This document shows positions 14,095 through 21,341 of a stretch of DNA of 23,210 bases, in pieces. Origin of the DNA: Gp7-AA6 sp036001245 (GTDB lineage: Bacteria; Acidobacteriota; Thermoanaerobaculia; UBA5066; Gp7-AA6); the NCBI GenBank assembly GCA_036001245.1, contig DASYUL010000140.1:1-23210 (forward strand). Direction: 5' to 3'. The translations under genes were made by a program, and so were the position numbers. Within the stretch, counting starts at the first letter, position 1, and each line of letters opens with the position of its first letter. The notes under the pieces are model-generated. The model had not been told where the DNA came from. It made no database searches and saw only the letters and a program-made list of their open reading frames with translations.

Positions 14095-15987
14095 ATGTTG
14101 AAAGTCCGCGAGAACCGCCGCGATCTCTCCGTGCGCATCGAGGTCGCGCGGATGGCGGTCGGCGCCGTCTTCGCCCTCCTCGCCTTTGCCTACTGGTACG
14201 TTCAGATCGTCCGCGGCGACTATTACTTCGAGCTGTCCGAGAACAACCGGATCCGGTCGGTCAAGCTGACGGCGCCGCGCGGTTACGTGCTCGACCGGAA
14301 CGGGGCGGTGCTCGTCGAGAACGAGCCGGCCTACTCGCTGCAGCTCTACCGCCGGGAATCGAAGGACGTGAACGCCTCGGTCGATTTCGCGGTGCGCCTG
14401 CTCGGGCTGCCCCTCGACCCGATTCGCGCGCGACTCGAGCGCGGGCGCCGGTTTCCGGAGTTCGTCCCGATTCCGATCGCCGAGAACCTCTCGCTCGAAG
14501 AGGTTGCGGCGATCGAGGCGCGCGCGCCAGAGCACCCGGAGTTCGCGATCACCATCTCGCAGCGGCGCCTCTACAAGAGAGGGGGCAGCGCCGCGCACGT
14601 CCTCGGCTATCTCGCGGAGGCGACTCCCGATCAGATCCGCACGTCGGGAAACGTCCATACCCTGGGCGACTGGATCGGCCAGAAAGGAATCGAGAGCTCT
14701 TACGAGAAGCTCCTGGGCGGCGCGAACGGCGAGCGGCGCGTGATCGTCGACTCGCACGCCCGCGAGATCGCCGAGGAGAGCCGCACCGAGTCGCGGCCCG
14801 GCCAGAGCCTGTTCCTGACCCTCGACCGCGACCTCCAGAAGCTCGCCGAGGAGCTCTTCGCCGACAAGGTGGGCTCCGCGGTCGCGCTCGACCCGAGGAC
14901 GGGAGAGATCCTCGCGCTCGTCTCCTCGCCTTCCTACGACCCCAACTGGTTCACGCGCCGCGTCACGCCCGAGGAGTGGGCGAGCCTCCTTGCTGATCCC
15001 GACCACCCGCTGCAGAACCGCGCGATCCAGAACACGTACTCGCCCGGCTCCGTCTTCAAAATCTTCCTCGCGTACGGCGCGCTGGCGCGCGGCTGGGTGG
15101 ACCCGGATGCGCGGGTCTTCTGCCCCGGCCACGCGACGTTCTACGGCCGGACGTTCCGCTGCCACCGAAGCGGAGGGCACGGCTGGGTGAACCTCCGCAA
15201 CGCGATCAAGGTGTCGTGCGACGTTTACTTCTACAACCTGGGGCGCCGGCTCGGCGTGGACCGGATCGCCGAGATCGCGCGCGCGTTTGGTTTCGGCGAG
15301 CCCACGGGCCTCGACCTCGCCCACGAGAAGCCGGGACTCGTTCCCTCGGAGGAGTGGGCGCGCACGAAGCGCGGCGCGCGCTGGTACCCGAGCGAGACGA
15401 TCTCGGTGTCGATCGGCCAGGGGCCGCTCTTGATGACACCGCTGCAGGTCGGGCGCGCGGTCTCGGCGCTCGTCACCGGCGGGAAGCTGCCGACCCCGCA
15501 CCTCTTCCTCGCATCGCAGGACCCGAAGACGGGCGTCCGACTCCGCTACCGGGGGGAGCTGCGGCAGTCGCTCGCGATCGATGCGCACAGTCTCGCGATC
15601 GTCAAGAGCGGCATGTGGGCCGTCGTCAACGAGCCCGGAGGCACCGCCTTCGGCTCGCGCCTGCCGGGCGTCGATTTGGGCGGAAAGACGGGCACCGTCC
15701 AGGTCGCGCGGCGCGACGCGGTCCCGCGCCCCGGGGTCGATCGCAGCCGGCTCGAGGACCACGCGTGGTTCACCGCCTTCGCTCCGATCGACGACCCGAA
15801 GATCGTCGTCGTCGTGTTCGTCGAGCACGGCGGCCACGGCGGGAGCGCCGCCGCTCCCATCGCGCGGCGACTCCTCGCAAAGTATTTCGGCGTCGACGTG
15901 GCGCCGCGCCCGGGAGAGCCCGGGTTCGTGCGCGCCTCCACGAAGACTTCGAGCACCCCGTCTCCCGCCGCGGAGGTGCCCGAGTGA
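14095..15987 (+). CDS. mrdA: Penicillin-binding protein 2 (elongasome transpeptidase)
   Basis: PBP2 is the DD-transpeptidase partner of RodA. From ATG 14095 the product is 630 aa, normal for the family. It has an N-terminal membrane anchor (about 20-38, AVGAVFALLAFAYWYVQIV) and the PBP dimerisation region (ENNRIRSVKLTAPRGYVLDRNG). The transpeptidase domain has SxxK as SVFK in YSPGSVFKIF (about 318), SxN-equivalent SCD in KVSCDVYFYNLG (about 374) and KTG in GGKTGTVQ (about 531). The frame is open further upstream into mreD, but homology starts at MLKVRENRRDLSVRI. No Shine-Dalgarno is seen because the heptad repeat lies directly upstream. The stop overlaps the rodA GTG (GTGA). Confidence 0.97.
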   Translation: MLKVRENRRDLSVRIEVARMAVGAVFALLAFAYWYVQIVRGDYYFELSENNRIRSVKLTAPRGYVLDRNGAVLVENEPAYSLQLYRRESKDVNASVDFAVRLLGLPLDPIRARLERGRRFPEFVPIPIAENLSLEEVAAIEARAPEHPEFAITISQRRLYKRGGSAAHVLGYLAEATPDQIRTSGNVHTLGDWIGQKGIESSYEKLLGGANGERRVIVDSHAREIAEESRTESRPGQSLFLTLDRDLQKLAEELFADKVGSAVALDPRTGEILALVSSPSYDPNWFTRRVTPEEWASLLADPDHPLQNRAIQNTYSPGSVFKIFLAYGALARGWVDPDARVFCPGHATFYGRTFRCHRSGGHGWVNLRNAIKVSCDVYFYNLGRRLGVDRIAEIARAFGFGEPTGLDLAHEKPGLVPSEEWARTKRGARWYPSETISVSIGQGPLLMTPLQVGRAVSALVTGGKLPTPHLFLASQDPKTGVRLRYRGELRQSLAIDAHSLAIVKSGMWAVVNEPGGTAFGSRLPGVDLGGKTGTVQVARRDAVPRPGVDRSRLEDHAWFTAFAPIDDPKIVVVVFVEHGGHGGSAAAPIARRLLAKYFGVDVAPRPGEPGFVRASTKTSSTPSPAAEVPE

Positions 15988-17081
15988 TCGGGCGCGTCCT
16001 TCCGGTCCCGCGGCGGCTCGATCTCGTCATCCTGACCTCCGCGCTCGCGCTCGCGGTCCTCGGAATCCTGTTCGTCTCGTCGACGACGTCGGGAGGCCGT
16101 TTCGACGGCCTGGCGACGCGCCAGGCGATCTGGGTTCTCGTGGGGCTCGGCGGCCTCGTCGCGGCGGTTCTCTTCGACTACCGGGTGCTCCTGAAATTCT
16201 CCTTCGTCATCTACTGCGTGAGCCTCGTCCCGCTCGTCTATCTCCTCTTCTTCGGGGAGCGAATTGCGAACGTGAAGTCGTGGATCCGCATCGGCGGCTT
16301 CCAGTTCCAGCCCGCCGAGCTCGCCAAGATCGCGACCGCCCTCCTCCTCGCGTACCTGTTCGAGAACGAGGACGACGGGAAGATGAAAGGCGCGACGTTC
16401 GTCAAGGTCGGCGTGATCGTCGCCGTCCCGTTCCTCCTCGTGTTCCTCCAGCCGGACGCGGGTCTCGCCGCGACGTTTCTTCCGCTCGCCGCCATAGCGC
16501 TCTTCTTCGGTGGTCTTCCGGGGCGCGCCTGGGTCGCAATCGTCGTCGCCGTGGCGCTCCTCGCGGGCATCGGCTGGTTCGTGCTGGCCGACTACCAGAA
16601 GCAGCGGATCGGCACGTTCCTGAATCCGGAGTCGGACGTCCTCGGATCGGGGTATCAGGTCCGCCAGTCGAAGATCGCCGTGGGCTCCGGGGGCTTCACC
16701 GGGAAGGGCTTCCGGTCGGGGACGCAGAGCCAGCTGCGTTTCCTGCCCGTCCAGCACACGGATTTCATTTTCGCGGTGATCGCGGAGGAGTGGGGGTTCC
16801 TCGGCGTCTGCCTGGTGCTCGCCCTTTTCGCGGTGCTGCTCTTACGAGCGCTGACGCTCGCGCGCGTGGCGCGAGACCGCGGCGGAGTGTTCCTGATACT
16901 GGCGATCGCGTCGATGCTCTTTTTCTCCGTGGTCGTGAACGCGTCGATGATGATCGGTCTCCTGCCCACCACGGGCATTCCGCTCCCGCTCATCTCCTAC
17001 GGCGGCTCCTCGGTTGCGACGTCGTTTCTGGGGATCGGCTTGATACTCGCCGTGGAGTGCCGTCGTTTTGCCAATGCCTGA
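15984..17081 (+). CDS. rodA: Peptidoglycan glycosyltransferase RodA (SEDS family)
   Basis: RodA polymerises lipid II into glycan strands alongside PBP2. The 365-aa product is polytopic and carries SEDS hallmarks: VKSWIRIGGFQFQPAELAKIA, FLQPDAGLA, the GSGYQVRQSKIAVGSGGFTGKGFRSGTQSQLRFLPVQHTDFIFAVIAEEWGF region containing the conserved acidic loop, and the C-terminal GIPLPLISYGGSS. The start is GTG 15984, overlapping the mrdA stop. The frame continues upstream into mrdA, but that part is not RodA-like. It ends about 30 bases before the perfect inverted repeat that precedes rng. Confidence 0.97.
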   Translation: MIGRVLPVPRRLDLVILTSALALAVLGILFVSSTTSGGRFDGLATRQAIWVLVGLGGLVAAVLFDYRVLLKFSFVIYCVSLVPLVYLLFFGERIANVKSWIRIGGFQFQPAELAKIATALLLAYLFENEDDGKMKGATFVKVGVIVAVPFLLVFLQPDAGLAATFLPLAAIALFFGGLPGRAWVAIVVAVALLAGIGWFVLADYQKQRIGTFLNPESDVLGSGYQVRQSKIAVGSGGFTGKGFRSGTQSQLRFLPVQHTDFIFAVIAEEWGFLGVCLVLALFAVLLLRALTLARVARDRGGVFLILAIASMLFFSVVVNASMMIGLLPTTGIPLPLISYGGSSVATSFLGIGLILAVECRRFANA

Positions 17082-17110
17082 GGCGCTCTCAGTGCGAATG
17101 CGTGAAAATC

Positions 17111-17179
17111 GGGGACAGACCCCTTTTCTCCCCTCTCTCCGGAATTGAGCGGTCTTCCTGAGAAAAGGGGTCTGTCCCC
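17111..17179. repeat. Perfect 20-bp inverted repeat just upstream of rng
   Basis: The arms at 17111-17130 and 17160-17179 are exact reverse complements over 20 bases, with a 29-base loop (17131-17159). The arm carries GGGGACAGACCCC, respectively GGGGTCTGTCCCC, followed or preceded by TTTTCTC/GAGAAAA. The right arm contains AAAAGGGG, the only Shine-Dalgarno-like stretch ahead of rng ATG 17181, so a folded stem would hide it. The left arm followed by pyrimidines could also end rodA transcripts. It resembles REP-like palindromes mobilised by RAYT transposases, but no transposase is here. Confidence 0.85.
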
Positions 17180-17180
17180 T

Positions 17181-18677
17181 ATGCGCAAAGAGCTCCTCGT
17201 CAACGCGACACCTCCGGAGACCCGCATCGCCATCCTGGAGGACGGCCGCACGGTCGAGGTCCTGCACGAGCGGCGCGGCCGACAGGGCCTCGTCGGAAAC
17301 GTGTACCTCGGACGGGTGCACCGCGTGCTGCCCGGCATGCAGGCGGCCTTCGTGTCGATCGGTCTCGAGCGCGACGCCTTCCTCTACGTCGAGGACGTCC
17401 TGCCGCGCACGGTGGACCTCGAATCCGACGGCGAAGAGAACGGCAGCCGCGAGGAGAGCGCCGACCGCGTGGATCGCCCGCGAATCGACGACCTCGTCAA
17501 GGAAGGTCAGGAGTTCATCGTGCAGGTCACGAAGGACCCGCTCGCGGGAAAGGGGCCGCGCGTCACGGCGAACATCTCCCTGCCCGGGCGGACGCTCGTG
17601 TACCTCCCCGGCGTCCGCGACGTCGGAATCTCGCGACGCATCACCGACGACGACGAGCGGGAGCGCCTCCGTCGCATCCTCGAGACCCTTCCCGGCGGCG
17701 GCGGCCTGATCGCTCGGACCGCTGCCGAAGGGAGCTCGAGCGCCGAGTTCGTCGCGGAGTACGCGTACCTCGCGGAGCTGGGCGCGAAGATCCAGCGGAA
17801 AGCCGACAGCTCCTCCGCCCCGACCTTGCTGCACCGGGAGCTCGATCTCCCGCTGCGCGCCGTGCGCGATCTGGTCACGAACGAATTCGCCGCGATCCGG
17901 GTCGACGACGAGGAAACGCACGCCCGGCTCGCCGAGTTCGTCGGGCAGGTGGCGCCCTCTCTCGCGTACCGACTCGAGCTGGACCGTAAGCCCGAGCCGC
18001 TCTTCGAGAGATTCGGAGTCCAGGCGGAGATCGAGAACGCGCTGAAGAGCCGCGTGCCGCTCGCGTCCGGAGGCTCGATCGTCATCCACCAGACCGAGGC
18101 GCTCGTCGCGATCGACATCAACACCGGCAAGTACGTCGGCAAGGAGGACCTCGAGGAGACCGTGTTCGCGACGAACCTCGAGGCGATTCCGGAAGTGGCT
18201 CGGCAGATCCGGCTGCGCGACCTCGGGGGTCTTCTCGTCGTCGACTTCATCGACATGCTCGACCTGGCGCACCGGCGCGAGGTGTTCGAGCGTTTCGAGG
18301 CGGAGCTCGCGAAGGACCGGGCGAGGTTCCGGATGCTGCCCGTCTCCGAGTTCGGGTTGATCGAGATCACCCGGCAGCGCTCGCGCGGGAACCTGGAAAA
18401 GCTCCTGACCCGCTCCTGCCCCGATTGCGCCGGAAGCGGGCGGGTCAAGACCGACCTGACAATCGCCCACGAGCTGCGCCGCGAGCTCCTGGCGCCCCCG
18501 GTCCTCTTCTCCGCGGGAGAAACCGTCTCCGTGCGGGTGCGACCGGGACTCGCGAAGTTCCTCGCCGAGGACGAGCCGGAGCTCCTCTTCGACGTCGAAA
18601 AAGAGCTCGGGGTCACGATCGAGCTCGTGCCCGACGAAACGCTCCCCGTGGCGCGCTACGAGATCGTGCGGGGGTAG
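17181..18677 (+). CDS. rng: Ribonuclease G/E family endoribonuclease
   Basis: RNase G/E cleaves single-stranded AU-rich RNA and matures rRNA or starts mRNA decay. From ATG 17181 the product is 498 aa, RNase G length without the RNase E scaffold tail. Seen: the N-terminal RKELLVNATPPETRIAILEDG, an S1 domain (about 35-125, GLVGNVYLGRVHRVLPGMQAAFVSIG) and the 5'-sensor/RNase H region with GGLIARTAAEGSS. The catalytic Asp motifs are AIDINTGKYVG (about 310) and VVDFIDM (about 353), and the zinc-link is CPDCAGSG (about 413). The frame extends upstream to 17145 through the repeat, but that segment is not homologous. Position after rodA is a common mre-rng arrangement. No terminator is visible before the convergent toxin gene 17 bases away. 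Confidence 0.96.
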   Translation: MRKELLVNATPPETRIAILEDGRTVEVLHERRGRQGLVGNVYLGRVHRVLPGMQAAFVSIGLERDAFLYVEDVLPRTVDLESDGEENGSREESADRVDRPRIDDLVKEGQEFIVQVTKDPLAGKGPRVTANISLPGRTLVYLPGVRDVGISRRITDDDERERLRRILETLPGGGGLIARTAAEGSSSAEFVAEYAYLAELGAKIQRKADSSSAPTLLHRELDLPLRAVRDLVTNEFAAIRVDDEETHARLAEFVGQVAPSLAYRLELDRKPEPLFERFGVQAEIENALKSRVPLASGGSIVIHQTEALVAIDINTGKYVGKEDLEETVFATNLEAIPEVARQIRLRDLGGLLVVDFIDMLDLAHRREVFERFEAELAKDRARFRMLPVSEFGLIEITRQRSRGNLEKLLTRSCPDCAGSGRVKTDLTIAHELRRELLAPPVLFSAGETVSVRVRPGLAKFLAEDEPELLFDVEKELGVTIELVPDETLPVARYEIVRG

Positions 18678-18694
18678 CAGGCGAGGATTTCGGA

Positions 18695-19153
18695 TCAGAC
18701 TCCGGGCATCGCGGCTTCCGAGATTCGGCGAGCAACGACGAACGGGAGCTGCTCGAAGTCGGAAAGATTCTCAGTGATGATGACCCGAACCCCGGCGTCC
18801 CGCATCGTCACCGCCAGAAACAAGTCGTACCACCCCGCGCCGGAAACTCGGAGACGTCCTCCCTCTTTCATTGCCCGGGCAACCGTACCGCGACGCGGGT
18901 AGATCTTCGCGAGAGTCCGGGAACGGTAGAGCAGGTCGGTGATGCGATGAACTTCATCGCCGGGCAGCGGTTGGTCACCTCGGCTTTGCCGAGTCACGAC
19001 AGCGGCAAACTCGACGAGGTTTTGCGGTGCGATGCAGAAAAGGCCACGCTCCTTCAGGCCGCGATCCACAAGTGTCGCTGCTGGAACGTGAGCTGGAGAT
19101 CGGCGATATGCCGCGTGAACCAGGACGTTGGTGTCGAGAAGCGTCGGCGGCAT
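18695..19153 (-). CDS. vapC: PIN-domain toxin, VapC family
   Basis: VapC toxins are Mg-dependent ribonucleases that cut tRNA or rRNA when released from antitoxin. The 152-aa product has the PIN acidic set: Asp7 in LLDTNVLVHA, Glu48 in NLVEFAAVV, Asp110 in WYDLFLAVTM and Asp132 in ITENLSDF. ATG 19153 lies 7 bases after the antitoxin stop, a typical antitoxin-toxin spacing for translational coupling. It is convergent with rng. All catalytic residues are present, so it looks intact. The RNA target cannot be predicted. Confidence 0.92.
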   Translation of the reverse strand: MPPTLLDTNVLVHAAYRRSPAHVPAATLVDRGLKERGLFCIAPQNLVEFAAVVTRQSRGDQPLPGDEVHRITDLLYRSRTLAKIYPRRGTVARAMKEGGRLRVSGAGWYDLFLAVTMRDAGVRVIITENLSDFEQLPFVVARRISEAAMPGV

Positions 19154-19160
19154 TCAGACC

Positions 19161-19442
19161 TCAGTCTTCCTCGTAGAGCTCTCGCCGGCTCAATCCGGTG
19201 GGCGGGTCCGCGTCGACGGCACCGAGCGGATCGGGAGTCGCTTTCTTCTTCCGGTGCTCCCACGGCTTCACCTGATTCGGCAGGTCGACCATTTTCTGGT
19301 ATTCCTCGAGACCGTACACGCGGCTTGGTTTTCCGCCGCGGCTCGTCACGACCACCGGCTCATTGGTCTTCGCGATACGGGTTGCGATCCGTTTCGCGAC
19401 GTCGCGCGGCATGTGTCCATCCGAGTGCCGTCGATCTCTCAT
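19161..19442 (-). CDS. Phd/YefM-type antitoxin
   Basis: This is the partner of the PIN toxin. The 93-aa product has a Phd/YefM-like DNA-binding N-terminus: MPRDVAKRIATRIAKTNEPVVV followed by TSRGGKPSRVYGLEEYQKM. The C-terminal half is flexible, ends acidic (PTGLSRRELYEED) and is expected to wrap the toxin. ATG 19442 is supported by AAAGGGA about 7 bases upstream; an internal ATG at 19412 is also possible. Such proteins repress their own operon, and an AT-rich element with repeated GATCACG lies just upstream. Confidence 0.85.
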   Translation of the reverse strand: MRDRRHSDGHMPRDVAKRIATRIAKTNEPVVVTSRGGKPSRVYGLEEYQKMVDLPNQVKPWEHRKKKATPDPLGAVDADPPTGLSRRELYEED

Positions 19443-19458
19443 TTCTTGGTCCCTTTCC

Positions 19459-19500
19459 GATCACGCTATATCATCGACGTCTTATCAATATACGATCACG
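19459..19500 (-). promoter_or_regulatory. Candidate operator/promoter of the toxin-antitoxin operon
   Basis: Two copies of GATCACG (19459-19465 and 19494-19500) are 35 bases apart. They flank an AT-rich core with TATAT (19467-19471) and ATATA (19488-19492) around a GACGTC palindrome (19476-19481). The stretch is much more AT-rich than its surroundings and sits about 17 bases upstream of the antitoxin start. It could be the binding site for antitoxin autoregulation; no single -35/-10 pair stands out. Confidence 0.4.
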
Positions 19501-19658
19501 AGTTACTTTCCTGGCCGGGGGCGGCGCCACGCTCAGGGAGAGAACGAAGTCGGAGCCGCTCTCAGTCGAGCAACTCCTTTTTTATCAGTGTTTCCGGCGC
19601 TGGAAATCTTTTCCTACCCTCCCGCGTTGGCAGGATTAGCACGCGATACCTTCCTTCC
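19501..19658. other. ORF-poor gap ahead of an orphan rightward terminator
   Basis: Together with the operator and terminator this makes a gene-free stretch of about 270 bases between the antitoxin and ligase genes. I found no credible coding frame, tRNA or named RNA family in it. Because a strong rightward terminator follows, a short rightward transcript starting near the AT-rich element is possible. Confidence 0.3.
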
Positions 19659-19693
19659 CGGCCCCGACCATTTGAGTCGGGGCCGCCTTTTTT
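19659..19693 (+). terminator. Rho-independent terminator, rightward
   Basis: The 10-bp stem CGGCCCCGAC (19659-19668) pairs perfectly with GTCGGGGCCG (19676-19685) around a 7-base loop, followed by CC and six T residues (19688-19693). The polarity is rightward: on the other strand the stem is not followed by a T-run. It is therefore not a good terminator for the leftward ligase operon that ends at 19713, and no rightward gene precedes it. Confidence 0.8.
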
Positions 19694-19712
19694 GCGCCGG
19701 TAAAGTCGCCAG

Positions 19713-21341
19713 CTAAGAGCTTCTCCCCTGGCCGACGAGCTGCCCGTAGAGCTCGGCAACTCGCTCGAGCGTATCCACCTCTTCCGCCCTCTTGTCCGGC
19801 CGCAGGCGCACGATCCGCGGAAACCGCAGGGCGAAGCCGGACTTGTGGCGGGTGCTCTTCTGGATCGAATCAAAGGACACCTCGAGCACGACCTCGGGAA
19901 GGACGGCACGCACCGGCCCGTAGCGGTCGACCGTGATCTTCCTAAAGTGCGTCCCCATCTTCCGGATCTCCTCGTCCGTCAGCCCGGAGTAGGCCTTCCC
20001 GATGTTGACGAGGCGGTCGCCGTCGCGCACGGCGAACGTGTAGTCCGAGAGCATCCCGGCCCGCTTTCCGTTGCCCTGCTGGACCGCGGTGACGACGACG
20101 TCGAGCGTGGCGAGCGCCTTCTTGTACTTGCGCCACGCGCGGCCACGTTTGCCGGCCTGGTAGGTCGAGTCCCGGCTCTTCAACATCAGCCCTTCGTTGC
20201 CGCGCGCGCGCGCCTCGTCGAAGAGCAAGTCGAGCTCCGCCGGCGTCTCCGCGCGCATCAACGGGGAGACGAGAAGCTCGCCAGCGGGCGAGATCGCCTC
20301 GAGCTCCTCTCTCCTCGCGCTCCACGCTTCCTCGAAGAGCGGCCGTCCCTCCCTCGCGAGACAGTCGTAGGCCACGAACGCAACCGGGATCTCGGAGAGG
20401 AGCTCCGGCCCGGGAGCTTTTCGACCCAGCCGGCGCTGCAGCCGGAAGAACGAGTCGGGTCGGCCGTCCCTCCACGCGAGGATCTCGCCGTCGAGGAGAA
20501 ACGACCCAGGAAGCTTCGCGAGCGACCCCGCGACTTCCGGGAACTGCGCGGTGACGTCATCGAGCGTCCGAGAGAAGAGCGCGACCCGCCTGCCCGACTT
20601 GTGCGCGTGCGCGCGGATGCCGTCGTACTTGTCCTCGACCGCGAAGAGGGACAGCTCGTGGGCGACCTCGTCGGCCGCCTCGATCGGCGTCGCGAGCATG
20701 AACCCGATCGGATGGAAGAGACGGAACCGGATCTCGAAAAGCGTTCCCTCCCTCGCGGCCACCGCCGTCTCGCCGATGTCCCCGCAATCCCGGTGCGCGC
20801 GCGCGACCGCTTCGCGATCGGCGCCGAACGCCTGCGCGATCGCCTCCTCGACGGTCGTCATGTCCGCGCCGATGCGGAGACCCCCCGAGAGCGTCTTGAT
20901 CAGGTATTTCCCTTCGACGGGCGACGAGCGGGCGAGCATCGCTTCGACCGCGGCCTGCTTCCCGGCGGCCTTGCGCTCGCGCGCGAGCTCGCGCAGGCGC
21001 GCGTCGACTTCCCGGACCGACATTCCTTCGGGAGGTTCTTCGGTCAAGAGCAGCCCGACCGCCTCGCCGAGGTCGCCGATCGCCGTCGCGCAGGATCCGA
21101 TCGTCTCGACGTCCCATCCGGTGACCGCCGCTGCCGCGCGCGCGACCGTGACCCATCCGACGGAGGTAACCGCCTGCTCCCATTCGGCGAAGGGACTGCC
21201 GGAGGCGAGCCGCGCGGCGACTTTCAGCTCCTCGCCCTCCAGGCGGCCGAGCGTCCCGGCGAGCTTTTCGATCTTCGCGAGCTTGCCGCGCTCCTTCGCG
21301 ACCGCGTCGAGCGTCTCGGCGAGGACGCGGTACGCGGTCAC
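19713..21341 (-). CDS. ATP-dependent DNA ligase (bacterial LigB/LigC-like repair ligase)
   Basis: The enzyme seals DNA nicks using ATP. From GTG 21341 the product is 542 aa: an N-terminal DNA-binding domain (about 1-200), the adenylation domain with motif I lysine in VEDKYDGIR (about 237), motif III LLDGEILAW (about 285), motif IV EGLMLKSRDS (about 385) and motif V WRKYKK (about 404). An OB domain closes the protein. The frame stays open upstream into the exonuclease gene, but GTG 21341 overlaps that gene's stop (GTGA) and begins at the usual ligase N-terminus. Its exonuclease neighbour fits the 'ligase-associated DNA damage response' group; the helicase and PdeM partners often found with it are not in the window. 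Confidence 0.95.
   Translation of the reverse strand: MTAYRVLAETLDAVAKERGKLAKIEKLAGTLGRLEGEELKVAARLASGSPFAEWEQAVTSVGWVTVARAAAAVTGWDVETIGSCATAIGDLGEAVGLLLTEEPPEGMSVREVDARLRELARERKAAGKQAAVEAMLARSSPVEGKYLIKTLSGGLRIGADMTTVEEAIAQAFGADREAVARAHRDCGDIGETAVAAREGTLFEIRFRLFHPIGFMLATPIEAADEVAHELSLFAVEDKYDGIRAHAHKSGRRVALFSRTLDDVTAQFPEVAGSLAKLPGSFLLDGEILAWRDGRPDSFFRLQRRLGRKAPGPELLSEIPVAFVAYDCLAREGRPLFEEAWSARREELEAISPAGELLVSPLMRAETPAELDLLFDEARARGNEGLMLKSRDSTYQAGKRGRAWRKYKKALATLDVVVTAVQQGNGKRAGMLSDYTFAVRDGDRLVNIGKAYSGLTDEEIRKMGTHFRKITVDRYGPVRAVLPEVVLEVSFDSIQKSTRHKSGFALRFPRIVRLRPDKRAEEVDTLERVAELYGQLVGQGRSS

Noticed and set aside
12673..15837. A very long leftward open frame opposite mreC, mreD and mrdA
   Set aside because: It is rich in Arg, Asp and Glu with low-complexity composition, no recognisable domain, and lies antisense to three firmly identified genes. 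High GC removes stop codons on the opposite strand.
18695..19442. Toxin-antitoxin locus as part of a larger defence island
   Set aside because: Flanking genes are housekeeping (rng and a repair ligase) with no nuclease, methylase or phage genes beside it; it looks like a single small module.
19560..19660. Possible tRNA or tmRNA fragment ahead of the orphan terminator
   Set aside because: I could not form a cloverleaf or find a T-loop consensus on either strand, so no RNA family is named.
19562..19909. Leftward 115-residue frame overlapping the ligase 3' end
   Set aside because: It runs out of frame through the ligase gene and over the terminator hairpin, with no start signal or homology I recognise.
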